A stretch of 64,000 bases of DNA from Lepas anatifera (Eukaryota; Arthropoda; Thecostraca; Lepadidae). The stretch spans positions 62,001-126,000 of the forward strand of contig JAOTON010001937.1 of NCBI GenBank assembly GCA_034440635.1, written 5' to 3'. The notes under the pieces are model-generated. The model was not told the origin of the DNA, searched no databases, and was given only the letters and a program-made list of their open reading frames with translations. The position numbers and the translations under genes are program-made. Shown in pieces: positions 1-10,680 of this stretch. The first letter of the stretch is position 1. Each line of letters begins with the position of its first letter.

Positions 1-1413
1 GCAGACTCAATGTAATCTTTGGACTAGATTGAGTCTAGCAAGTAGTGTTTTCTGATGCTCATAGAGTGATCACTGTAAGCTCGGGAATACAATTTCTGAT
101 GACTGGTTTCAAATGATTCTTCGCTCGGTATAGAAAAACTCCACGGCATCAATGTATTCCATCAGCAAAATCGTCATGGAATCATTATATTCCAGCTCTC
201 CACGAGACATGGTTTAGAAAAATATGCCCCTCCACTCAACACGGCAACTGAATTCGATGCAAGCCTCAAATGAAACCGGCTATTTCGAGTCTGCATTTGG
301 CATAAAATTAGTCGAGTAGAAAACTGATGCTGGTATAATTGTAGTCTGTGTGGCATACTTTGAGTCGTGCCTGGACTTTCATTGGGTTCACGAGATGTTT
401 CTCGTTAGTCTTTGTGTTTTGTTCTTAAATTGAAACTTTCTGTTAAGATGTTACTTATCGTGCTGTTGTGGCCTTGCTATTACATTAAATTTGTTTAATG
501 ATAATGAGGGTAATCCAATATTTTTTTACCGCAGTCTACTTCAGCCTCAAGAAAAGATATCATAATCATAATTTGTATTAGGACACAAACATTAAATAAC
601 AATCACGTTCACCATTTTTCGGACATACATGAAATGCCTTTAATGAACAGTCCTCTCCCATATCGCCCAGAAGCTTACACTTCAAGCACATGCCACTGTC
701 GTCGGAGATAACAGCCCTCGTTTACTTTGGATATATAGATATAATTGTATACAGGTTTGCTTCAAAGTATTTCGTCATGGCTGAAAATTTCTCATTCTGT
801 GCACGATGTACAGAATGAGACTTACCTCTGTCCAGCGATGGACGTACGTTCAGAGGCTCCTGTGAAAATCCTTCCAATCTTTTTTAAGCGCCCCTAATCT
901 GTGCTCTGAGTGAGCTGAACACGATCTTTAGAACCCGTGGGTGACTGTATCGAACAGTACCAAATGCTTCTCACTACTTCATCAACTTTGCATAGCAAGG
1001 GCTGTTCAGCGCGGCCAAACTTGGGGCTTCAGTGCATGTTGTTGTCCTCTAGCTGACACACATGGACTCCTGGTTTTGGCCACCAGTACAATGAATGCCT
1101 GAACCGTCGCAGCCCCAGTATGCTTCTTCACTCTCGCTAGCTCTCAGCGGAGTCTGTCGGTCATCAGACTCAGCTTAAGCTTCTTCTCTTGATCCGTTAT
1201 CACCGCTAGGTCTGTCGATGTGGCTTCTCCCGTAAACCATGCCAAATGCCGAGAGGCTTGTTCAGGCCCCTCAGGTCAAAACCTAAGTTGGATCGATGTA
1301 GAAGCACGTGCCAACGTAAAGTGAAAAGGGTCAGCTATTCCTCTCAAATTTCGCTCGGATCACGACGCCAAAGCTTTGTGGCCAGCTCTGCGTGCAATGG
1401 CAGGAACACTGAA
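1..1413. repeat. Direct repeat copy 1 of about 1.4 kb
   Basis: This block is repeated at 1,531-2,951 with small indels and scattered substitutions. Both copies open with GCAGACTCAA and close with CAGGAACACTGAA. The left edge may continue outside the window. No protein family is recognisable. The short frame open in copy 2 is disrupted here by indels, including a longer T run near 890, which argues against a conserved coding function. A spacer of about 117 bp separates the copies. Confidence 0.9.
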
Positions 1414-1530
1414 CACTGAGAGAAAAATTGAGTCCTTCTCGCTAAACTGAGTCGGTGCTGAAAGCGAGTCTGGATTCTGGTGTCAAACTCGGTTGGAATC
1501 AGGCAGAATCAGGCTCATTGTATCCCCTTC

Positions 1531-2951
1531 GCAGACTCAATTTAATCTCTTGGACTGGATTGAGTCTAGCACGTAGTGTTTTCGGAAGCTCATAGGATGA
1601 TCACCGTAAGCTCGGGAATCAAATGTCTGATGCCTGGTTTCAAATGAGTCTTCGCTCGGTGTAGAAAAACTCCACGGCATCTATGTATTCCATCAGCAAA
1701 ATCGTCGTAGAATCATTATATTCCCGCTCTCCACGAGACATGGTTTAGAAAAACATGACCCTCCACTCAACACGACAACTGAACTCGATGCAAGCCTCAA
1801 ACGAAACCGCCTCTTTTGAGTCTGCATTTGGCATAAAATTAGTCTAGTAGCAAAACTAATGCTGGTATAATTGTAGTCTGTGTGGCATACTTTGTGTCGT
1901 GCCTAGAGTTTCATTGGGTTCACTAGATGTTCCTCGTTAGTCTTCGTGTTTTTTTAAATTGGAACTTTCTTTAAAGGTGTTACTTATCGTGCTGTTGTGG
2001 CCTTGCTATTACATTGACTTTGTCTGATGATAATGAGGGTAATCCAATTTGTTTGCCGCAGTCCACTCCAGCCTCGAGAAAAGATAACATAATCGTAACT
2101 TTGTATTAGGGCACAAACATTAAACAACAATCACGTTCACCATTTTTCGGACACACATGAAATGCCTTTAATGAACAGTCCTCTTCCATATCGCCCAGGA
2201 GCAGTCCAGGCTTACACTTCAAGCGCATGCCGCTGTCGTCAGAGATAGCAGCCCTCGTTTACTTTGGATATATAGATATGATTGTAGACATGTTTGCTTC
2301 AAAGTATCACGTCATGGCTGAAAAATATCGTTCTGTGCACGATATTGTACAAAATGAGACTTACCTCTGTCCAGCAATGGACGTGCGTTCAGAGGCTCCT
2401 GTGAAAATCCTTCCAATCTTTTTAAGCGCCCCTAATCTGTGCTCAAAGTGAGCTTAAAACGATCTTTAGAACACGTGGGTGACTGTATCCAACAGTAACA
2501 GATGTTTCTCACTACTTCATCAACTTTGCATAGCAAGGGCTGTTCTGCGCGGCCAAACTTGGGGCTTCAGTCCATGTTGCCGTCATCTAGCTGACACACA
2601 TGGACTCCTGGTTTTGGCCACCAGTACAATGAATGCCTGAACCTTCGCAGTCCCAGTATGCTTCTTCACTCGCGCTAGCTCTCAGCGGAGTCTGTCGGTC
2701 ATCAGACTCAGCTTAAGCTTCTCCTCTTGATCCGTTATCACCGCTAGGTCTGTCGATGTGGCTTCTCCCGTACACCATGCCAAATGCAGCGTGGCTTCTT
2801 CAGGCCCCTCAGCGTAAAACCTGAGTTGGATCGTTGTAGAAGCACGTGTCAACGTAAAGTGAAAAGGGTCAGCTATTCCCCTCAAATTTTGCTCGGATCA
2901 CGACGCCAAAGCTTTGTGGCCAGCTCTGCGTGCAATGGCAGGAACACTGAA
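1531..2951. repeat. Direct repeat copy 2 of about 1.4 kb
   Basis: Second copy of the block at 1-1,413, offset by about 1,530-1,538 bases. Copy 2 holds a 74-codon open frame at 2,227-2,451 (+) that resembles nothing I know and is not kept open in copy 1. After 2,951 the sequences diverge abruptly. The divergence looks older than a recent assembly duplication. Confidence 0.9.
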
Positions 2952-4186
2952 GATGGTGCGAGACGGCGAGTAAGTTTTTTCAATCGCGGGTCGAGCACGC
3001 GCACGCAATCTCCGGATACGCTTTGACGTGGGATCCAAATACACTGGGGTTTCGAATGATTCTGCAGCTAAAGCTCCCATATTCCTGGTTATTTCTGGTG
3101 ACAGAATATATTGATTCCAAGTATAAAATGAAACTTTGATGAGGATATCAATAGCTCTTTCAACTTCGTGGCTAGAATAGGTCGAGCACCTATGGTAAAA
3201 TGATGCTTTGTGGTGTAAAAAAGCTCCCACTTGTAATACCATATTGGTATCATATTAAGCTTCTTCCCACCATGTTTAGAAGCCGAGAATCATTTTAAGC
3301 TGTCAGTGCCTACAAAAACACTTCCTGTGCTGGAATTATGCTGGGAAGAGGATCTAATGAGAGCAAGCATGCTCAAATGTTCCTTTAATAAGGTTTCATG
3401 GCATCTTTTATGCTCGAGCAGACCGTGATTCCGGATTAGATAGAGCACATAGGAATAAAAATTTCTCTCAGTGTACCATTTTTTTTGGCTGATCAATTAA
3501 TATATTTGATGCTGTTTTGGTAAAAATATGTTGTGGCATCCTTAGCTGTCTATTAGGCACGTCATGAAAGGTTCGGTAGAATAGCCAAAGATTTATATTT
3601 GCATTAATAGTGGTTTGATGTTGCCAAAAGGGATTCATTTGCTTGCATCATCATTGAAAGATACTTAGTTGGTTGGTTGCATTTACAAAACTGTGCTAGA
3701 GTAGGTAATGAATTTAGTAACTATTTCTCTCAACTGTTAAAGTTATCTTTTTTTGGGATAGAGGCTTTATGATGGGCCTCTACCTCGAATGCTTTGCTTC
3801 AGAAGACTAACTAAAAAACTTAAGAGTTTCTAAATGTAAAGACTTTAGGTTGTGAAGGCTGTGTCACTAAACAAAATCAATCTGTTCTCTTGTTTCGTGT
3901 TAATAACGTGTTAGAAAAATTATTACTTTAAAAACTTAAAATAACTTCCAAAAACTAAGAGATGAAGAGCAGATTACAGCCCCTATCGGCATCGTTAACA
4001 TTTTTTAAGAATAGTTGGGTGGCCTCCCAAAATTTTGCCGGAGACACGAAAAATTGGCATCTTTATAATCAGGATTTTTGAAATAACAAGAATCCACATT
4101 ACATTTTTTTCGCGTATCTCCCGTTAACTAACTCATCTACACAAAGGCTGACAAATTCGATCAGTACAGCCAATGCACGTGGGAGC
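2952..4186. other. AT-rich stretch with no recognised feature
   Basis: Short frames on both strands lack recognisable motifs or coding-like composition. No repeat shared with the rest of the window was seen. Confidence 0.5.
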
Positions 4187-4867
4187 CTAGACGACCAGGT
4201 AGGGTTCACTTGAGGACTTGTCATCCATCGCGCCGTCGCGAGTCACGGATGGCGGTGCGGCGGCTCGGCTTGTTTGGGTTGGTGGCGAGTAACGGTACGA
4301 CGGCGCACAGTGGCCGGCAGCGCGGCCCGGCGGCGCCGCACAGTCTGCAGACACGCGCAGTGGTGCGGCCAGGACCACCGCTCACCGTTCAGCGGCTGTG
4401 GACGCTGACAGCTCCTACTGTTCCACCACCAAACTGCACGGCCAGCTGACACCAGAGAACGGTGGCTGGGCGTGATGCGTCAGCGCTGAGGTCGCAGAGC
4501 GTAGGGGTCGCCACTGCTGTGTGTCATCGCCCTGCGTGGTAGCACCTGTCAACCTGTGTCGAGCGGAAAGCAAAGACGACACCCAGCCTGTGTGGCACAG
4601 ACCCACGCGTCACGGTCACAGTCGGCTGCCTGCTGGCCAGCACAGCTCGCCCAGTTTCCGCCACGTTTACCTGACGTTCGGAGCCGGTCACGAGGTAGAT
4701 GTGAATGTTGGGTTTTTGTGGACGTCTGTCTGGCACCTTGTAGGCGGGAGGCAGGTTGAAATAGTGCGGCAGCGGCGGCGGCTTCTCTGTTGCTGTCTTG
4801 TGCTTGGCCTGACACCTGGCCGTGACAAGTGCAACCAACTGCTTCTGCGATGCTTCAACAATTACAG
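4187..4867 (+). promoter_or_regulatory. CpG-rich block ending in a splice donor, possible 5' exon or promoter
   Basis: Base composition rises sharply to GC- and CpG-rich within AT-rich surroundings. The block ends with CAG followed by GTAAGG (donor GT at 4,868), close to the consensus. Several frames on both strands are open across it, as expected from GC content alone, so I do not assign a protein. It could be a promoter with a first, possibly untranslated, exon of a plus-strand gene. Confidence 0.25.
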
Positions 4868-5038
4868 GTAAGGCCTCGTGGTGTGTAATATTTATTGAAC
4901 TTTTGTGCTTCGTCGGCCTAATCACTTATAGTTGAACAAAATAATCGTGGGTTATTATGGCCAGATCAAAACATTAAAAGAGCTTTCAATTAGCGGAATG
5001 TCTGAAGATACTTTGGTCTCGAAGTCCCGATTCCGTTC

Positions 5039-5620
5039 ATGGTGGGGATTGACGGTATCTGGGACGCAGAAATCCTCAGCCTTCACCGGCATGCTGCGCG
5101 GAAGATTCTTGAAGCTTCCAAACTGATGTCAAAGCCGTTTAGTGATCATTTGATTTCGCTAACTTATCAAATTCATTGGTGGTCTCAACTGGGGGAATTT
5201 GTACAGGGGAATATGTGCAGGTATTCCATACAGGGGAATCTACCGACCTCTTTACAGTGTAATCTATACAGCCTCTTTACAGGGGAATCTATATATCTTC
5301 TATACAGGGTAATGTATACAGCTTTTAAACTGGGAATCTATATGTTGGATAATCTCTGTGTTGGAGAAACCATACAGGGGAATCTATGTAAGCTCCTTCA
5401 GCTTGTGACATTCCAAATAGTGAAGCAGCGGTGCAATGTGCGTTGGAATTGGGTGTTGTGCAGGTACGATAGCGTAGAGTCTGCGGACCTAAAGTATATC
5501 GAGCGTAGTAAGCAACACAGGAACCTGAACTGCATGGATTTAGAGCAGGATTTTGACCACACTGAAAACCAAAATGATGCCCCTGATTCCCTGGTCACAG
5601 GCAGCGATGACCTTGATTGA
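5039..5620 (+). other. Doubtful 193-codon open frame containing a degenerate repeat
   Basis: This frame has an ATG and a stop but crosses a degenerate tandem repeat (5,200-5,395), so its middle is unlikely to be functional coding. The last 33 or so codons are acidic and protein-like. An alternative frame at 5,402-5,463 is bounded by a pyrimidine-plus-AG acceptor and a CAG-GTACGA donor and reads like a short exon. No family is recognised. Confidence 0.15.
5200..5395. repeat. Degenerate tandem repeat built on a CAGGGGAATCTAT word
   Basis: Variants of CAGGGGAATCTA recur at irregular spacing of about 25-45 bases (for example near 5,212, 5,233, 5,280, 5,307 and 5,375), separated by CTCTTTACAG-like text. 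Confidence 0.6.
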
Positions 5621-5890
5621 CTTCCATTATTCCCTTAGAGTGTTGATTTCATTCGGGAGGAGTGTATTCACAGAATCACCCGGAAGTTTAAATGCTCATA
5701 AAATACCATCTTTATTTCTTAATGATAATCACAAACTGTGATGCTACAGAAAGCACCCCCGGTATGAGCCGGGAAGAGCCTTTGTTTCCCCAGGATACCA
5801 GATAGTGCATCATAAACAATAGCAAAGGGCCGCCATTTTTATCTACGCCATTTCTGTCGAGTCGCGAGAGGAATATGGTTAATTACCCTG

Positions 5891-6015
5891 CAGTGAAGTG
5901 AAGTACCGTACCGTGCCGTGAAGTGAAGTGAAGTACCGTACCGTGCCGTGAAGTGAAGTGAAGTACCGTACCGTGCCGTGAAGTGAGGTGAAATACCGTA
6001 CCGCACCGTGAAGTG
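5891..6015. repeat. 30-bp tandem repeat, four copies
   Basis: Units start at 5,891, 5,921, 5,951 and 5,981. The middle two are identical and the outer two vary slightly. Each contains GAAGTG repeats followed by TACCGTACCGTGCC. Confidence 0.95.
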
Positions 6016-6113
6016 ATTACCGTGATTGTTGAGCTCTCGAGGGCTGAATAATTTTATTCAATCGTCGTTGACCATGGCATAGTTCTATATGTAAAAAATA
6101 GCTACCTCATTGC

Positions 6114-6497
6114 CAGTGGCGGATCTAGCCGGCCGGCTTAAGAGGGGCAAACCAAAGTCGAAAAACAAAAAAAACGTCACGCAGTAAGAAATTACGCTTC
6201 AATATGACTTGCCGGTAGAATTTTGGGTATTTGAGACATAAAGTAAAGACAAAAACGTCACGGCGTGAGGAATATGTCCTAAAGATACTTTTTCCTATCC
6301 AAGGCCCAATATTTATACTGAACTTAACTGATTCTGTTTTGAAGTTGAGAGTTCAAGTATCAAAATCTTACTTATAAACTAAAAAGTAGTCGGGGAAAAA
6401 GGAGGTTGATCGCTTTGGGGGGGGCAAAAACATAGTTTTGCACAGAGCTTTTCCGCTTGGGGGGTAAATGCCTTTTTGCCCCCTGGATCCGCCACTG
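6114..6497. mobile_element. hAT-like non-autonomous element with CAGTGGCGGATC termini
   Basis: Left end CAGTGGCGGATCTAG and right end TGGATCCGCCACTG are inverted. The flanking octamers CTCATTGC (6,106-6,113) and CCCATCGC (6,498-6,505) match at 6 of 8 positions, consistent with an aged 8-bp hAT-type target duplication. The element is 384 bp and has no transposase. Family assignment rests on TIR style and duplication length only. Confidence 0.7.
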
Positions 6498-6613
6498 CCC
6501 ATCGCCACTGTTTCATGTGGTACTTCTGTCTTCCTGCGCGGGTCCAGGTGAGTGACGCGGAGTCGCGCCTAGCAGATACGGCGGATTCCATTTTCGGGGG
6601 GTGCAAGGTATTG

Positions 6614-9448
6614 GGGGCATTCCACGACAAATCGACAAATCCATGGGTTGAAATAACGCCCTCATATCTCAGATTTTCATGAAAATTTGGGACTAGGGTT
6701 CTCAGTGGCGCTGAAAACGACTGTGTTATTTTTAGTCTCGTCCGGATAATCGTTTCGGAGTTATAGCCTCGGGCAATCCAGCATCGGACGCGTGCATCGG
6801 ACTTTTCGCTTGAGTTTTTAGGCATTTAAATGAGAGATGTTCCTATGAAAATAATTGCAAAGGTCTGAACAATACAAATATGTAAGTTTAATTATATTAA
6901 TTGGCACGAATATGTATAAAATCTAATTCCAAACTTTTACAAAGATAAGCATACATATTTCCTATGTTTTTATTTACTTCAAAACAACTTCATGTGAAAG
7001 AGCATTGCTTAAACTACATATAACGCCAATAAAAAGAATGGAGACTACAGAGCGAAATCAGTAACGAGCACCGCAGACCAAGCCCAACACCGCCGCCGGC
7101 CACTCAGCTTGCAGTCGGCACGCCGCATAGACGCGTCCGGTTGGAAGTGGGGTAACGGGGAGGGGAGAACTGAGCAAGACTGCGCTTCGGTGACATTGCG
7201 AATGAACTAGATGTGGCGTGGAGGCTGCTATTGCTATCATAAAAATTTGAGCCGTTCCGAAAAAAAGCTGAACGTATTACCGGAACATTCGGAACAATTC
7301 CGACACTGTGGTGCATTTGGTGGAAAATGTAGTGGGAGGATTATGCGTCAAAAGCCTACTATTACTGTTGTCTTATGTTTGTTTTAGATAGCTTTTTTCT
7401 ACCCATACCCTAAAAAAAGCTGCATGTATCCCAGTTCAATTTATATTAGAAAGCACACATCACAAACAAAAAGCCACATAGCGTCCACGCCGACAACTTC
7501 TTTTAGAACATATAACATTAAGACATACTGCTTTATTTAAGATCTGACCCACGGATCGGAAGAACGACTCCATCACATGGAGCCATTGAACTTCACACAT
7601 TCAATTTGAAACTTGAACCTTCTGTCCCTCATCATTCGAGAGCTCATGGACAATAACGGTCCTCGAATTAACCGGTACGAACTTGTGAATCTTAAATGTT
7701 TCTTTTCTCGCGACTGCCTTATTGAAGCGTTTTCAGAGCTCAGTAGCTAATTTGAGTACTTTTTGTTGAAGCATTTTTGGTAGAGATCGAGGCAAGCAAT
7801 GGAACACTGTATTCCGTGTTCCCTTCCAAGCATATTTGCTGAGATCGTAAGGGGATGGGTAACCCTCCTGCCAGTAAAGGTGGCCCGGGGCCTCATACCA
7901 GCGCGTGTTAAACAACACACTGGAGCGGAGCCTCGGAGGTGCCCACCTAATTTTTTCTAGGTGGCCGGAGAACCCTTCGTGGCCAAAAAACGCTATTTCG
8001 CTACTTTTGAGAATATTTAATGGCACGTCGATTGGTCAAATAACCTTGAAAATCAGCCCCAATCTGTAATTATATGCTTTTAAAGTTAAGCCCTTTATTT
8101 TGATATCGCTGCAATCGCGCGGTTGCACCAGTTCGCGTGCATCAAAGACCGAATGGCAACGTCATAGCGCCATAAAAACGATACTATATGTCAAGTTCAC
8201 CCCACATGAAGGTCGAGGGCACAGTTCAAGGTCATACTAGCATTCTCAAAGTCATCGGTCCGGTGCTTCCGGTCGCATGGCGTTACCCCGTATGACGTAT
8301 GTATATTATGCTATGACGTCATAGTTAAGATAACTCAATGCGAAGGTCAAGGTCACAGGTCAAGGTAAAATCGCATGGGTAAAGGTCAATGCTCATTTCC
8401 CGTCCAACGGTTGCTATGGTGCTAGTCATGGTGTAAATAAGGGGAATTTGTCATATTGTGACGTCATATGTCAATGACCTTGAATGACCTTAACCCCAAA
8501 AATTAGGTTTACAATTCTTGGGACGTTATCACTATGGCCTTGCTCTGTTTTTAGTGAATTCTGGACTTCTTTGAGCTTAATCACGGCATTTCCGGATGAA
8601 TATCCAGCACGGCTAATACTTGACCTTAATGACCTCGTTTGGATTTGACGATACTGACCTAGGTCAATCAAGATCAGTCATGATAAATATTTCAATAGTT
8701 CCCACCCAGTCCCCAAACGGAGTTTTTCTAAGCCTCCTAGTTTCCGAGAGCTCAGGGGGCCTACCAGTTCCCCCTCCAGTGCCCGTAAGTGTCGGACGTC
8801 TCTCCAGTGCGGGTGTTAAGGAATGGGACATTGATTGCAATTTATTGTTTTAAATACATCCTTACCCTCATTGCCGACCAATTCCACCATTGACACCTTT
8901 TTCGTGGCCAGAGACGTTTGATAGTTGCAGCGACGGTGGGCCGCGCTGGCGCACAAACCTCACAAAAGTGGGGATCGGGACGTTTGGGAGCTCAGATCTC
9001 GCTTTCTGTTAAAGTCTCCATTCTTTTTATCTTTGAATCTTATAGAGAAAAGTATAAAGAGTAATGTGAGCCTCAAAAAGTTTAAAATAACTCATAGGAA
9101 AATAGTTTTTATAGATTTTGAAAAATTGAAGAATGTATAATATATTTAAAATTTGATTTTTTGAATTATATTTCTAATGAGCTATAATTCATAATTCGTC
9201 CTTAAGATACCTAGATCAAGATTTTATGGAATTTGTAGAAGCATACAGGTAAAATTTCTTCTTTAAAAAAGACATGCAAGTGGGTATGGCCAAAATTCCT
9301 CAGGCTATAATTTTCAAACCGTAAGTCAGGGAGGAAAATGAATACGAAAATCGTCATCAGCTCCATCAATAGCCCCCCTGACAAAAAATACACCGAAATC
9401 TGCGACATGAGGGTGTTATTGACTTGTCGATTTGTCGTGGAATGCCCA
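6614..9448. mobile_element. 2.8-kb long-TIR element, copy 1 (ATTG target duplication)
   Basis: The left end GGGGCATTCCACGACAAATC (6,614) is mirrored by GATTTGTCGTGGAATGCCC at the right end. ATTG flanks both sides (6,610-6,613 and 9,449-9,452). Inverted similarity continues inward for several hundred bases: for example ATAAAAAGAATGGAGAC near 7,030 recurs in reverse complement near 9,020. No transposase-like frame is present, so it is probably non-autonomous. The interior holds a CRE/AGGTCA module (8,100-8,880) absent from the sister copy at 30,041-32,845. It appears inserted into a GACGGCGGATTCC-type repeat whose pieces flank it. Confidence 0.75.
8100..8880 (+). repeat. CRE- and AGGTCA-rich repeat module, copy 1
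   Basis: The module has perfect TGACGTCA palindromes at 8,314-8,321 and 8,459-8,466 and many AGGTCA/TGACCT words. It is clearly related to 25,180-25,870: both carry CTATGACGTCATAG, then a run of AAGGTCAA words, then CCCCGTCCAAC, then a CATATTGTGA(C/T)GTCATA segment in the same order. No coding frame is conserved between the copies. Confidence 0.75.
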
Positions 9449-9452
9449 ATTG

Positions 9453-10410
9453 GTGCAACTAGGATTTCATTTTGGGAGGGGCCAAGTTTTGAGAGTGTGC
9501 CCCCACCTATGTTTGCCCCCCCCATTTTCTTGAAGTCTGCAAAAACATGCTCCTATTTTGGGGTGTGCCCCCTGTTGTAGTACTAATTTTTTTACAGTTC
9601 ATGATTTGAAGATCTATTTATTTTGGATCCCGCTTTAGAATGTTTTTTTTCTTTAGAACTGCATCCAGTTTTAGATGGTCATAGTCGGTCTTCACCTGCA
9701 AACGCTCCCCCGGTTTTGCTATTGGTAAAAACCTGTGTATAATAAAAACTAGGTTCATTAATGTCAGTGCGTAGGTACTATGTTTTAATGAGATTAACTG
9801 CTTTTCTATACTTGCATTGGGAAATGATGTCACATTTCAACGAGCAACTATGTCATGCCTTCTCCGCATGACCAAAGATGAAATAAAAATTATGAGTTGT
9901 GGTAACTGCTCGTTTGTGAGCGTGCCATAAGAGAGTATGAATGAAGCCAATGATATTAAACGTATAACAAGATTGCACCATAATGCCGATGCACGACCCA
10001 TGTGCACAACAATGCAGCTGCACAAATGAAATGAAATTTATTCATTCACCTTGCCGAAAGATGAATTTTTCTTAATCTTGTAGAAATTGCATTCAAACAT
10101 TTGATCACCTACAGTTGAAGATGAAAAAATTAAAAGGCACACGGTCATAATAAGGTCATCAATTGAAAGAGAATCCATCACATATTTTCTTTAAAACGAA
10201 ATCCAAAACATCCCAATCTATTTTTGGTGATGAATAGCTACAAAACAACATCTAAACCCACCCAATGCATAGTTTCAAATCTAAAACGATGTGACATTCC
10301 ATGAAGTATTAACGATGGCCAAAAAGTTAGCTGTCCCCTCAGGAAATTATTTCCGGCAGGAATATTTCTCCCTTTGCCTATTACGGATCAAATATATAAC
10401 CTATTTGAGA
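9453..10410. other. No gene; possible minus-strand LINE 3' tail near 10,030
   Basis: Mostly AT-rich unique-looking sequence. Around 10,025-10,052 the minus strand reads GGTGAATGAATAAATTTC followed by ATTTC repeats, which resembles the 3' tail of a non-LTR retroelement. I could not identify a coding remnant next to it. Confidence 0.35.
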
Positions 10411-10590
10411 CATTGGCGGACGCAGGGAGGGGGGCATTGCGGCCATGCCCCCAAAGCGCTGAAGGGGGGGCAAACTATCTTTTGGCCCCCAAACGCCGGA
10501 TAAATTTAATCTTCGGTCCCACCCCCCCCCAGGAAGAGAGGCAGACATGGGTTTGGCACCCCCCAAATTGGATCTGCGTCCGCCCTTGAT
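10411..10590. mobile_element. Short TIR element with TGGCGGACGCAG ends
   Basis: TGGCGGACGCAG near 10,414 is mirrored by CTGCGTCCGCC near 10,574-10,584, enclosing about 160 bp rich in G or C runs. No convincing 8-bp target duplication was found, so the limits are approximate. Confidence 0.5.
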
Positions 10591-10680
10591 GCCATTGTGT
10601 TTTTTTCCGCCAAAATCAGCGGACACTATCTCTGTGTGCCGGTAGCACCTCATGGCTGTGCTGCCGGTCGGTGCAACAGG

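Noticed and set aside
4521..4925. Coding genes in the CpG-rich block on either strand
   Set aside because: Multiple overlapping frames of similar length are expected from base composition, and none has a recognisable motif.
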